The notes: generated from the sequence alone by a model not told the origin. 26,100 bases of DNA from Anaerolineales bacterium (GCA_026415275.1 JAOAHK010000001.1:19498-45597), one strand, 5' to 3'. Counted from the first letter of the stretch, positions 1-8,332 are shown. Numbers and translations: made by a program.

Positions 1-2
1 TG

Positions 3-31
3 TTGACACTCTCAAGGTAGCGTGTTAAACT
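3..31 (+). promoter_or_regulatory. Candidate sigma70-type promoter of the metH operon
   Basis: A perfect -35 box TTGACA (3-8) lies 17 bp upstream of a -10-like TAAACT (26-31, 4 of 6 consensus bases). This would place the transcript start near base 38, about 32 bases before the metH ATG. No SAM or cobalamin riboswitch fits in the short leader that would result. The window edge prevents a view of anything further upstream. Confidence 0.5.
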
Positions 32-69
32 TTTCTAAAATTCCGACAATCCCAAGATAACTTATCCAA

Positions 70-3000
70 ATGAGAGCCAAGCAGCTAAATCACCTCTATT
101 TACAAACCCTCTCCCATCGCATCTTGGTTTATGATGGTGCAATGGGGACAAACCTGCAAAAGATGAAGTTGACCGCTGAGCATTTCGGTGGGGAAAGGAC
201 CTTTGGTTGTAATGATTACCTTGTCATCACGCATCCGAAAGCAGTTGAAGCAGTGCATCGCTCTTTCCTTGAGGTTGGCGTAGATGCGATTGAGACCAAC
301 ACCTTTCGCTCGAACCGCATCACCCTGAGTGAATATGGCCTGGCAGAACGGGTGATTGAAATCAACCGCACTGCAGCATCCCTTGCGAGACGACTGGCAG
401 ACGAGTATAGCACTACTCACCAACGCCGTTTTGTGGCCGGCTCGATCGGCCCTTCAGGAAAACTACCTTCCGCTGATGACCCGGATCTCTCGAACATCAG
501 CTTTGATGAATTGCTTGATGTGTTTCGTGAACAGGCGGTCGGATTGATCGAGGGTGGAGTAGACGTACTGCTGATCGAGACTTCCCAAGACATTTTGGAA
601 GTCAAGGCTGCTATTCTAGGCATTCACGAAGCCTTTCGAGAACTAAATACCCGCATCCCCATCCAAGCTCAAGTCACCCTAGACACCAATGGGCGAATGC
701 TGCTCGGCACCGATATTGGGGCAGCCCTGGCTATCTTGGCCGGTATGGACATCGATGTGATCGGGTTGAACTGCTCCACCGGGCCAGAACACATGCGCCA
801 ACCGATTGACTATCTGGGTAGACATGCCCCACTCCCCGTATCCTGTCTACCCAATGCCGGTTTGCCTCTTAATGTGGATGGTGAAGCCGTCTATCCTTTA
901 GAACCTGAGCCATTTGCTAGGGAGATGCTGGGTTTTGTCGAGCGCTATGGCATTCGTGTGGTTGGGGGTTGTTGCGGGACAACTCCCCGCCATTTGCAGT
1001 TGTTGATCGAGAGTTTACGCGAAAAAGGCTATCTCACTCCCCAGCCGAAAATCTTTCAAGCAGCAGCTTATCCACCCCATCTCGCTTCAGCGGTGCGCGC
1101 AGTGGAAATGCATCAGCAACCGCCGCCTTTGTTGATCGGCGAGCGCTGCAATGCTCAGGGTTCACGCCAATTCAAACGCCTCCTGCTGGAAGAAAACTAC
1201 GATACCATCCTCGAATTGGCTAGGCAACAAGTGGAAGGCGGTGCCCATGCCTTAGATGTTTCTGTTGCTCTCACCGAGCGCGCAGATGAAACTGAGACCA
1301 TGCGCAAAGTGGTCAAACTTTTGGCAACAGGAGTGGATGCCCCATTAGTTATCGACACGACCGAACCAGAAGTGATGGAAATCGCCCTGAAGACCGCCCC
1401 GGGCCGCTGCTTGCTCAATTCCACTCACCTCGAGGGCGGGGAAGCAAAAGCGCGGCGCGTGTTCCAACTGGCAAAGGATTTCAATGCCGCCGTGCTTTGC
1501 CTGACCATCGACGAACAAGGGATGGCAAAAACCGCTCAGCGAAAATTGGAGATTGCTCAACGCATCTACCGCTTAGCAGTTGGGGAGATTGGTCTATCTC
1601 CCGACGCACTCGTCTTTGACGCGCTGACTTTTACTCTAGCTACTGGCGATGAAGAATATCGCCATTCAGCCATCGAGACCTTAGAAGGGATTCGGCTGAT
1701 CAAAGAAAACCTGCCGGGCGTACTGACTTCGCTCGGAGTCAGCAATCTTTCCTTTGGCTTGGCATCCAATGCTCGCCCAGTATTGAACAGTGTGATGCTC
1801 TACCATGCCGTCCAAAAGGGGTTGGATATGGCGATTGTCAACCCAGCCCATATCACTCCCTATGCGGAGATCGATTCGACCGAGCGCGAGCTGGCTGAGG
1901 ATTTAATCTTTGCCCGCCGTGAAGATGCTCTCACCCGCTTCATCGATTATTTCGCTGCGCAAGGGGGGCGGGTTCGCCAAGGGGAAAAGGATCAGACCTC
2001 AGCCCTGCTTGCCGCAATGACACCGCAAGAGCGCTTGTACTGGCGGATTTTGCATCGGCATAAGGAGGGGGTGGAGGCGGATATTGACGAAATTATCCAA
2101 CTTTCGCTAGCGCAACCTCCCTCACCCCTACCACCCCCCTCTCCCATCGGGAGAGGGGACGGGGGTGAGGGTATTCCCCCCTCGCCCTTTGGGAGAGGGT
2201 CCGGGGGTGAGGGCATTCCCCCCTCGCCCCTTGGGAGAGGGGCCGGGGGTGAGGGCGTTCCTCCCTCGCCCTTTGGGAGAGGGGACGTGGGTGAGGGGGA
2301 GTTGAGGAAAAAACAACATGAAATTGCAGTTAACATCCTCAACACAGTGTTGCTTCCCGCCATGAAAGAAGTGGGCGATAAATTCGGCGCCGGCGAATTG
2401 ATTTTACCCTTCGTCCTCCAATCCGCCGAAGTGATGAAAAAGGCTGTCTCACACTTGGAGGGCTACCTCGAAAAGCAAGAAGGCACAAGCAAAGGCAAAA
2501 TCGTCCTCGCCACGGTTTATGGCGATGTGCATGACATCGGCAAGAATCTGGTCAAGACCATTCTGGTCAACAACGGGTACACCGTGCATGATTTGGGTAA
2601 ACAAGTTCCGGCAGAAACAATCATCTCCACCGCTGTTGAACAAAACGCAAATGCTATTGGCTTGAGTGCCCTATTGGTTAGCACCTCCAAACAGATGCCC
2701 CTCATTGTCAATGAACTGCATCGCCGCGGCTTGAAGTTCCCCGTGCTGATCGGCGGTGCAGCGATCAACCGCCGCTTTGGTTGGCGGATCTTGTTCACCG
2801 AAGATCAGCGCGTGTATGAACCCGGTGTTTTCTATTGCAAGGACGCCTTTGAAGGCTTAGCGGTCATGGATCAGCTTGTGGATGCAGAAAAACGCCAAGC
2901 CTTGATTGCAAAAGTGCGTCAGGATGCCGAGCGCGAGCTTGCCCGGCCAATACAAAGCGAGCGCGTTCCAGAAGTTAAACAGCGCTCTGCAATTATCGCC

Positions 3001-3813
3001 AAACCCTTGCAGTTCCCCCGCGGTGTGCGGTGGGGAAGCCACATCGTGCGCGAGATGCCCTTACAAATGGTTTTTCAATGCCTGTTCAAAAACGACCTTT
3101 TCCGCCTTTCTTGGGGGGCAAAAAATGCTCACGGAGAAGAATGGGAAAGGTTGCGCCGTGACTTTGAACAGCGGCTCGAAATCATGCAAAGCCATGCGCA
3201 GCACCAAGGGTGGCTGAAACCGCAAGGCGCGTATGGCTACTGGCCCTGCCAATCGGAAGGTGATGACCTGATCGTTTATGATCCCGATTCGATCTCCAAT
3301 TCTCCCGACGAATGGGTTGAGCTAGTGCGCTTTCACTTTCCTCGTCAGGAGGATGACGAATATCTCTGTTTGTCGGATTACTTCTCACCGCGCTCGAGTG
3401 GTATTTTCGATGTAGTTGCGTTCCAAGTAGTCACTGTGGGACATGAAGCCACTGAATATTTTGACCAACTGCAAGCGGAAGGCAATTACACCGAAGCCTA
3501 TTACGTGCATGGTCTGGCGGTGCAAACTGCCGAGGCGGCAGCAGAGTATTTGCACCGACACATCCGCCGCGAATTGGGCATCCCCGCAGGACAAGGAAAG
3601 CGGTATTCGTGGGGGTATCCAGCTATCCCCGAATTGGAGGATCACCGCAAAGTGTTCGATCTGTTACCGGTTGAGAAGGAATTGGGGATGAGCTTGACCG
3701 CTGCCTACCAACTGGTTCCTGAACAATCCACAGCAGCGATTGTCGTCCATCATCCGCAAGCGAAGTATTATACGGTTGGCGGCAGCCGAGTTGAACAGCT
3801 TATGAGAGCGTGA
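70..3813 (+). CDS. metH: Cobalamin-dependent methionine synthase (MetH)
   Basis: This enzyme transfers a methyl group from 5-methyltetrahydrofolate through cobalamin to homocysteine, making methionine in the cytosol. All four classic modules are visible in order. The homocysteine domain (about 10-325) has zinc cysteines C235 in GLNCSTG and C301/C302 in GGCCGTT. The pterin domain (about 355-620) opens with GERCN at 357. The B12 cap and Rossmann module (about 745-960) has DVHDIG with cobalt ligand H821. The C-terminal AdoMet reactivation domain (about 990-1240) has RYSWGYPA at 1178-1185, matching the RxxxGYPA motif. Length (1247 aa) is close to E. coli MetH (1227 aa); part of the excess is a repeat-encoded linker at residues 688-743. 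There is no clear ribosome site before ATG 70, but the first residues lead straight into the domain. It is the first gene of an operon with the homocysteine methyltransferase/MTHFR fusion. Confidence 0.97.
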   Translation: MRAKQLNHLYLQTLSHRILVYDGAMGTNLQKMKLTAEHFGGERTFGCNDYLVITHPKAVEAVHRSFLEVGVDAIETNTFRSNRITLSEYGLAERVIEINRTAASLARRLADEYSTTHQRRFVAGSIGPSGKLPSADDPDLSNISFDELLDVFREQAVGLIEGGVDVLLIETSQDILEVKAAILGIHEAFRELNTRIPIQAQVTLDTNGRMLLGTDIGAALAILAGMDIDVIGLNCSTGPEHMRQPIDYLGRHAPLPVSCLPNAGLPLNVDGEAVYPLEPEPFAREMLGFVERYGIRVVGGCCGTTPRHLQLLIESLREKGYLTPQPKIFQAAAYPPHLASAVRAVEMHQQPPPLLIGERCNAQGSRQFKRLLLEENYDTILELARQQVEGGAHALDVSVALTERADETETMRKVVKLLATGVDAPLVIDTTEPEVMEIALKTAPGRCLLNSTHLEGGEAKARRVFQLAKDFNAAVLCLTIDEQGMAKTAQRKLEIAQRIYRLAVGEIGLSPDALVFDALTFTLATGDEEYRHSAIETLEGIRLIKENLPGVLTSLGVSNLSFGLASNARPVLNSVMLYHAVQKGLDMAIVNPAHITPYAEIDSTERELAEDLIFARREDALTRFIDYFAAQGGRVRQGEKDQTSALLAAMTPQERLYWRILHRHKEGVEADIDEIIQLSLAQPPSPLPPPSPIGRGDGGEGIPPSPFGRGSGGEGIPPSPLGRGAGGEGVPPSPFGRGDVGEGELRKKQHEIAVNILNTVLLPAMKEVGDKFGAGELILPFVLQSAEVMKKAVSHLEGYLEKQEGTSKGKIVLATVYGDVHDIGKNLVKTILVNNGYTVHDLGKQVPAETIISTAVEQNANAIGLSALLVSTSKQMPLIVNELHRRGLKFPVLIGGAAINRRFGWRILFTEDQRVYEPGVFYCKDAFEGLAVMDQLVDAEKRQALIAKVRQDAERELARPIQSERVPEVKQRSAIIAKPLQFPRGVRWGSHIVREMPLQMVFQCLFKNDLFRLSWGAKNAHGEEWERLRRDFEQRLEIMQSHAQHQGWLKPQGAYGYWPCQSEGDDLIVYDPDSISNSPDEWVELVRFHFPRQEDDEYLCLSDYFSPRSSGIFDVVAFQVVTVGHEATEYFDQLQAEGNYTEAYYVHGLAVQTAEAAAEYLHRHIRRELGIPAGQGKRYSWGYPAIPELEDHRKVFDLLPVEKELGMSLTAAYQLVPEQSTAAIVVHHPQAKYYTVGGSRVEQLMRA
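2131..2298 (+). repeat. Four tandem 42-bp palindromic repeat units inside metH
   Basis: Four imperfect copies of a 42-bp unit run head to tail in frame, each encoding 14 residues of the form [IVP]PPSPxGRGxxGEG. Each unit holds a hairpin of the type CTCCCnnnGGGAG. The first copy forms a perfect 10-bp stem (2136-2145 with 2149-2158, 3-base loop). The unit resembles the REP-like repeats usually found between genes (CCCTCTCCC...GGGAGAGGG...GGTGAGGG). Because 42 is a multiple of three, any copy number keeps the metH frame. A degenerate relative lies at 23645-23680. Confidence 0.9.
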
Positions 3814-3816
3814 GCC

Positions 3817-5703
3817 ATGAATCCTATAAACGACTTGAAAGATGTCTTATTCAACACCGGGGTTCCGCTGCTTTCAGACGGAGCGATGGGTACTCAACTT
3901 CACGCCCGGGGCGTCAGCTTCAACGAGTGCTTTGATGCTTTGAACCTTACCAACCCCGATTTGGTTTTGCAAATCCATCGCGATTATCTGCAAGCTGGCA
4001 GTGATTTGCTACAAACCAATACCTTTGGAGCAAATCGCTATAAACTTGCCCAGCATGGAATGGAAAAAGAGCTCAAACGCATCAACCACACCGGGGTTGA
4101 GATTGCCCGCCAAGCAGTTCAATCTGTTTCAAAGAAAGTTTACCTTCTCGGTGATGTTGGCCCTCTAGGGGTTCGCTTGGCACCTTTCGGACGCGTTCAA
4201 CCCGATCAAGCGCGGCAGGCGTTTCGGGAACAAATTGAGGCCCTCCTAGAAGCTGGCGTGGATGGGATTATCCTCGAAACCTTTAGCGACCTCTATGAGA
4301 TGAGAGAGGCGATCCGCGCGGCAAAAGAACTTTGCTCTCTGCTGCTCATCGCTTCCATGACCTTCACGCGCGATGATGTCACCTTGCTCGGTGATACTCC
4401 CACCCAAGTAGCACGTCAACTCTCTGAGTTTGGTGCAGATGTAATTGGAGTGAATTGTTCGGGTGGTCCGGCGCAGGTGTGGCGAATTTTGCGTCAAATG
4501 GGGCAAGCGCTGGCATCAAGCGAGATCAACCTACCGCCGTTCTCCGCCATGCCCAACGCTGGCTGGCCAGAACAGGTTGGCGGACGGATTATGTATCCCG
4601 CCAACGCTGAATACTTTGGAGAGTACGCTCTGGCATTTTGCGAAGCTGGTGCACGCTTGGTGGGGGGTTGCTGCGGCACGACACCAGCGCACATTGCCGC
4701 CATGCGCGCCGCGTTAGATGGTCAAGCAGAAGGATGCGCGCCGTCGGTCAGTGAACTTTCAATGCCGATAGAGATTGAGGACATTCGGGCAGAAGTGGAA
4801 CCACCTTCGCGCTTGGCAAAAAAGCTGGCAGAGGGGAAGTTTGTAATCAGCGTAGAGATGGATCCACCGCGCGGACTCTCCACGCACAAGTTGCTTGCTG
4901 GCGCAAGTCTGCTCAGCGAAGCCGGTGCAGATGTGATTAACATTGCCGATAGTCCGATGGCGCGCATGCGTATGAGCCCTTGGGCGGTCTGTGAATTGGT
5001 GCAAAGGACTTTCGACATCGAAACGACCTTGCACTTTCCCACTCGCGGGCGCAATCTGTTGCGCGTACAAGGCGATTTACTGGCAGCTCATGCTTTGGGC
5101 ATTCGCAATGTCTTTGTCGTGATGGGCGATCCGACCGCCATTGGTGATTATCCCAATGCCATGGATAATTACGACCTCGTTCCATCGGGCTTAATCAAGC
5201 TTATCAAGCAACACCTCAATGTGGGCATTGACCAAGCCGGTGCCGAGTTAGGACAGCCCACCCAGTTCTTTGTCGGCTGTGCCTTGAACCTCACTCCGGT
5301 CGATTTTCAACAGGAAGCCAAAAATCTGCGCAGAAAACTAGAGGCTGGCGCAGATTTTATCCTCACCCAACCGGTCTTTCAACCGCAACAAGCCGAGGCA
5401 TTCCTGCATTACTATCAGACTCAATACGGGGAGCTTGACACTCCCATCTTGGTGGGGGTGCTGCCGTTATATAGTTTGCGCCATGCCCTTTTCTTGCATA
5501 ATGAAGTGCCAGGCATTCATATTCAAGAAGAGACGCTGGAGCGCATTCGCAGCGCGGGTGATAACGCGGCAAAGGAGGGTATTCGCATTGCTCTAGAGTT
5601 GATAGAGCAAATGCGCAGTTGGGCAAGCGGAATTTACCTAATGCCCGCCTTCCACCGCTACGACATCGCAGCGGAAATCATCGAAGCTTGTCGCAGGTTC
5701 TAG
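3817..5703 (+). CDS. Bifunctional homocysteine S-methyltransferase / 5,10-methylenetetrahydrofolate reductase
   Basis: A 628-aa fusion of the YitJ type known from Bacillus. Residues about 10-300 form a homocysteine S-methyltransferase barrel with zinc cysteines C214 (GVNCSGG) and C285/C286 (GGCCGTT). Residues about 335-628 form a MetF-like flavin-dependent methylenetetrahydrofolate reductase, with E347 in SVEMDPPRG, GDPT following VFVVM, and LTQPVF. The reductase half makes 5-methyl-THF, the methyl donor used by MetH just upstream. The N-terminal half may methylate homocysteine from S-methylmethionine or another donor; its substrate cannot be read from the sequence. ATG lies 3 bases after the metH stop, so the pair is surely cotranscribed and probably translationally coupled. 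Both modules look complete and keep their key residues. Confidence 0.95.
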   Translation: MNPINDLKDVLFNTGVPLLSDGAMGTQLHARGVSFNECFDALNLTNPDLVLQIHRDYLQAGSDLLQTNTFGANRYKLAQHGMEKELKRINHTGVEIARQAVQSVSKKVYLLGDVGPLGVRLAPFGRVQPDQARQAFREQIEALLEAGVDGIILETFSDLYEMREAIRAAKELCSLLLIASMTFTRDDVTLLGDTPTQVARQLSEFGADVIGVNCSGGPAQVWRILRQMGQALASSEINLPPFSAMPNAGWPEQVGGRIMYPANAEYFGEYALAFCEAGARLVGGCCGTTPAHIAAMRAALDGQAEGCAPSVSELSMPIEIEDIRAEVEPPSRLAKKLAEGKFVISVEMDPPRGLSTHKLLAGASLLSEAGADVINIADSPMARMRMSPWAVCELVQRTFDIETTLHFPTRGRNLLRVQGDLLAAHALGIRNVFVVMGDPTAIGDYPNAMDNYDLVPSGLIKLIKQHLNVGIDQAGAELGQPTQFFVGCALNLTPVDFQQEAKNLRRKLEAGADFILTQPVFQPQQAEAFLHYYQTQYGELDTPILVGVLPLYSLRHALFLHNEVPGIHIQEETLERIRSAGDNAAKEGIRIALELIEQMRSWASGIYLMPAFHRYDIAAEIIEACRRF

Positions 5704-5746
5704 CCAGCCCGGTGGTTCGCCAGCCTCTCGCAGGTTGTTTGTTGTT

Positions 5747-6025
5747 TTATCCTGGCGGTGGGAGTGGTTCGTCGCTCGCCGGCGGTTGAGGTTTCTTGCG
5801 CAAGGTGAAGAAACCGACTGCAACAGGCACTACCATCAACAACAGACCCAGACAGAGGATGGGAATGCCAGCTGCGGGCGGAATGTTCCCACTCTGCTCG
5901 CCGAGTTCAAAGGTGCCGGCTCCCAGTGCAGAAACTGCGCCGAAGATGCACAAAAAGACGCCGGGGCAGCCACAAAATAAAGCCGTTCCAATGGTGGCAA
6001 TTAAGCCAACGGTTTTTTTGTCCAT
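5747..6025 (-). CDS. Small two-helix membrane protein of unknown function
   Basis: A 92-aa protein starting MDKKTVGLIATIGTALF. I chose the ATG at 6025 because a strong ribosome site (GGAGGT) stands 6 bases upstream; a longer open frame to 6139 lacks such support. Two hydrophobic segments are visible, about residues 5-35 (rich in Gly, Cys and Ala) and 53-77, with a short polar loop between them. The tail is basic then proline-rich and acidic (LRKKPQPP...EPLPPPG). It faces the upstream operon tail-to-tail, with 43 bases between the two stops, so it is transcribed separately. I do not recognise a named family; it has the look of small hypothetical membrane proteins seen in Chloroflexota. Confidence 0.72.
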   Translation of the reverse strand: MDKKTVGLIATIGTALFCGCPGVFLCIFGAVSALGAGTFELGEQSGNIPPAAGIPILCLGLLLMVVPVAVGFFTLRKKPQPPASDEPLPPPG

Positions 6026-6160
6026 AAGACCTCCGTAAAAGTTGGATTGCTTCAAAACACAGCTCCAAATCCTTGGAAACCGTACCGCCAGCGTCGTGGT
6101 TTGTGACGAGAACTCCCCCCTTCTGCTGAGCAGACACACCTCAACCCCTCACGCGCCTAC

Positions 6161-6181
6161 GACAATTCTGCAAGCATTGTC
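6161..6181. promoter_or_regulatory. Inverted repeat at the predicted transcript start of the small membrane protein gene
   Basis: GACAAT and ATTGTC (6 bp, perfect) are separated by 9 bases, directly downstream of the minus-strand -10 box at 6190-6195. It could be an operator or a 5' stem-loop. The leader that follows is long (about 155 bases to the ATG at 6025) and includes a second short palindrome, TCTGCTGAGCAGA, at 6122-6134. Confidence 0.3.
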
Positions 6182-6189
6182 CTAAAAGT

Positions 6190-6217
6190 ATTATATCCTG
6201 AACTACCAAGAGTAAAA
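6190..6217 (-). promoter_or_regulatory. Candidate promoter of the small membrane protein gene
   Basis: Read on the minus strand, a perfect -10 TATAAT (6195-6190) is preceded by TTTTAC (6217-6212) at 16-bp spacing, or by TTTACT at 15 bp. The -35 is weak. The predicted start near 6183 leaves an unusually long leader before the gene. The T-rich run at 6214-6227 follows the peptidase stop and may also help end that transcript, but no GC-rich stem goes with it. Confidence 0.45.
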
Positions 6218-6244
6218 AAATTTTTTGCCCCTACAGCTAAATCC

Positions 6245-7420
6245 TTAATTGACCAGCATCTCTACTGCCGCAGCAGCATAGATTTTAGCTGCTTTCTCCA
6301 TCTCCGTGATTTCGATGAACTCGTCTGGCTGATGGGCTAGGGCGGGATCGCCTGGACCAAAAATCATTGTTGGCACACTTAATGTTGGCACAAAGATCGC
6401 CGCTTCGGTGGCAAAGGGCACTTTGACAAGGGTAATGTCCATTCCGCAATAGGTCTTTGCTGCAGCGAGGAACTTCTGCACAGCTTCTGAACCATAGGGG
6501 GTTTCGGCTGATGGCAAATCGTGAACTACCCGAATAGCAGCTTTCAAATCAGGAAACTCCGTTTCCATGCGAGTCAGGAAACTCTCTAGCAAACGCAATA
6601 ATTCGATGTGATTTTGACTAGGAAGGGTGCGCATGTCTATCATGGCTGAGCATTGATCGGGGACAACGTTAACTTTGACACCACCTTGAATGGTGTTGAC
6701 GCTGCGCGTGAAATTGCCCAACACAGAATGGGGTTGGAAGGGGATTTCCAATTTCTCAAATTCACTCAAGAGTTTCACCATCATCATCACGGCATTGATC
6801 CCCAACTCTGGCGTGGAGCCATGCGCCGTTTTGCCATACGTGGTAATTTCCGTCCAGAAAACCCCTCGCTCTGCCAAACCAAGACGATTTGAGGTAGGTT
6901 CCGAGATGATCACCGCTTGCCATGTTGGGGCATCGGGTAAAGAAGATAATGATTTAGCTCCAATCATATCTACCTCTTCTCCGGCGGTTGCCGCAAGGAC
7001 TAGGTCGCCCCTCAGAGGTAAATTGGCTTGGGCAATGGCTTTGGCAGCCACGACCATCGCAGCAACACCACCTTTCATGTCCGCAGAACCGCGCCCCCAG
7101 ACCTTGCCATCTTCGATCACACCCGCAAAGGGTGGATGTTGCCAACCCCCTGCGCCAACCGGTACAACATCCACGTGCCCGTTGAGCACCAATGCTCCGC
7201 GCTCACCGCTGCCTTTTAGACAGGCATACAATGTAGCTCTTCGTGGCTCATGCTCAATAAATCGACATTCATATCCTTGGGGTTTGAGCAGTTCTGCAAT
7301 ATATTCAACCGCATGGCGCTCATTGCCAGGCGGGTTGGTGGTATCGAAGCAAACCAAATCGCTGGTTATTCGGGCGATATCGTTTGCAGTGATATTGGCG
7401 AAGATGTCATGAAGACGCAT
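6245..7420 (-). CDS. M20-family metallopeptidase/deacylase (ArgE/DapE/CPG2-like)
   Basis: A 391-aa zinc-dependent amidohydrolase of the M20 group, which removes acyl groups or amino acids from small peptide-like substrates. The metal and catalytic motifs are all in place: H82 and D84 in GHVDVVP, D113 in GRGSADMKGG, the catalytic E145 with E146 in TAGEEVD, E171 in SEPT, and H363 in LAHQPDEF. The lid or dimerisation domain spans about residues 180-290. ATG 7420 has a ribosome site (AGGAGT) 7-8 bases upstream. The protein is close to full family length, so it should be active. The sequence does not decide between acetylornithine, succinyl-diaminopimelate and general dipeptide substrates. No biosynthetic neighbour helps: it stands alone between the small membrane protein and a pseudogene region. 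Confidence 0.9.
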   Translation of the reverse strand: MRLHDIFANITANDIARITSDLVCFDTTNPPGNERHAVEYIAELLKPQGYECRFIEHEPRRATLYACLKGSGERGALVLNGHVDVVPVGAGGWQHPPFAGVIEDGKVWGRGSADMKGGVAAMVVAAKAIAQANLPLRGDLVLAATAGEEVDMIGAKSLSSLPDAPTWQAVIISEPTSNRLGLAERGVFWTEITTYGKTAHGSTPELGINAVMMMVKLLSEFEKLEIPFQPHSVLGNFTRSVNTIQGGVKVNVVPDQCSAMIDMRTLPSQNHIELLRLLESFLTRMETEFPDLKAAIRVVHDLPSAETPYGSEAVQKFLAAAKTYCGMDITLVKVPFATEAAIFVPTLSVPTMIFGPGDPALAHQPDEFIEITEMEKAAKIYAAAAVEMLVN

Positions 7421-7486
7421 TTGTGTTACTCCTATGCGAGTGTTTTTCTAATTTTACATCTCTTTTGTTCTTTGGCTTTCACCGCA

Positions 7487-7516
7487 TTACGAGCTGGAAA
7501 ACAACGGTGCTATAAT
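7487..7516 (+). promoter_or_regulatory. Orphan promoter-like site upstream of the substrate-binding protein remnant
   Basis: A perfect TATAAT (7511-7516) sits 18 bp after TTACGA (7487-7492). It points toward the decayed substrate-binding protein gene and may be its old promoter. Between it and the remnant lies about 130 bp with a small perfect hairpin (GGGCAA TCC TTGCCC near 7580-7595). I could not match this leader to a known riboswitch. Confidence 0.3.
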
Positions 7517-7650
7517 CACCGCAACTCTCCAAAGCCCAGACTGCATAAACGTCCTAAGTCATAGGGCAGCAAGACAGTAAGGCGGGCAATCCTTGCCCAA
7601 TCAGGTAGAGGGCAGAAACGCATCCGCTTCTCACTCCCCCTTTCTCGGCT

Positions 7651-8034
7651 GGGCGAGGGCCTGCAAAGGAGCAACGGATTGCGATTGCCAGTAAAGCGCT
7701 TTTGATGCTAGCCAACGCGGCCTATATCTTTCCTGAAGCCCAAGAATGCATTGTGGCTTTAGGGCAAGCCGGGCGAGGAAGCGGAAATTTTACTGCCCTT
7801 TATGACACGCAATCTGAGCAGACCCCCCTAGCAAGCAATGCCAACGCCAAGCAAATCGCTGCTTATCTACCCAATTCGGTCTTGCTAAAAATCTAATTAG
7901 CGGAAAGCCTAGGCAAGCCTATCGAGACGCAAGGCATTCCGATCGTCTATCTCGATTTGGAAACCCGCAAACCCTATTGGTCGGAAAGTGGCTGCTTCAA
8001 AAGGAAACATTGGAATGGGGAAATCAGAGATTGA
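7651..8034 (+). pseudogene. Remnant of an iron/siderophore-type ABC transporter substrate-binding protein
   Basis: A frame starting about 7651 reads QRIAIASKALLMLANAAY followed by FPEAQECIVALGQAG, then a stretch ending AYLPNSVLLK. This pattern is typical of the N-terminal lobe of BtuF/FepB-like binding proteins. The frame is broken by TAA at 7894-7896 where the family usually reads on. It then continues in the same frame with LAESLGKPIE and GIPIVYLDLETRKPYW, as expected for the next segment, until TGA at 8032-8034. The text after about 7980 no longer fits in this frame; a shifted frame (LLQKETLEWG) may be the continuation. There is no signal peptide, no second lobe, and no permease or ATPase next to it. 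I judge this a dead gene fragment rather than a 64-aa gene starting at 7702. Family assignment is from recognition of the sequence pattern. Confidence 0.65.
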
Positions 8035-8304
8035 GCAAATCATCCCCTTGTGATGGATTGGCGGTGGATGAATGAGGACCTTTAGAGTTTGAGCATGGCG
8101 AAAGCCGGCAAGCAACATTGCCCGGGTTGAGTTGCGGAGCGTATGCCTTAGCGCTCCTAACCGTGCGCCCAAGCCAGCTCAACGCTACCTAGTGGCGCTG
8201 GAAAATCGACCGCAAAGTTCGACTGGTAAACATCGGAATTGCCCAAATTGAACATCCAGATATTCAGAGGCTCCTGAGCGAGACCCTCTAAAAACAATCT
8301 TAAC
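8035..8304. other. Intergenic stretch with no supportable gene
   Basis: This is probably further decayed sequence behind the binding-protein remnant. A 32-codon open frame from 8193 to the TAA at 8289-8291 reads like protein near its end (RLVNIGIAQIEHPDIQRLL) but has no start or ribosome site. A minus-strand open frame (7909-8172) runs over the remnant and has no family resemblance. Confidence 0.4.
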
Positions 8305-8332
8305 TTAATAAGAACCTTTTAGGGGGTATAAT
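8305..8332 (+). promoter_or_regulatory. Candidate promoter of the PucR-family regulator gene
   Basis: A perfect -10 TATAAT (8327-8332) stands 16 bp after a weak -35 TTAATA (8305-8310). The transcript would begin near 8339, about 90 bases before the chosen ATG. Confidence 0.45.

Noticed and set aside
1992..2363. Minus-strand frames over the metH repeat encoding LTPGPSPKGRGG-type peptides
   Set aside because: These are reverse-strand readings of the palindromic repeat within a fully supported metH; they have no ribosome site and match no family.
5747..6139. 130-aa version of the small membrane protein starting at 6139
   Set aside because: The extra N-terminal residues do not look protein-like and the GGAGGT site stands before the internal ATG at 6025.
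6214..6244. Intrinsic terminator for the M20 peptidase gene
   Set aside because: There is a T-run on the minus strand after the stop, but only an A/T palindrome and no GC-rich stem, so I cannot call a terminator.
6690..7412. Plus-strand 240-aa frame opposite the M20 peptidase
   Set aside because: The minus-strand peptidase has all catalytic motifs and a ribosome site; the plus-strand frame is its shadow with low-complexity composition.
7517..7650. Possible cobalamin or other riboswitch before the binding-protein remnant
   Set aside because: A small hairpin and a CAGGTAGA-like string are present, but the conserved B12-box and other consensus elements could not be found.
7909..8172. Minus-strand 87-aa frame in the pseudogene region
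   Set aside because: It lies across the recognisable plus-strand binding-protein remnant and shows no family pattern or good ribosome site.
8193..8291. Open frame ending in a protein-like stretch (RLVNIGIAQIEHPDIQRLL)
   Set aside because: Only 32 codons, no start codon with a ribosome site, and no family I can name; it may be a gene relic but cannot be supported.
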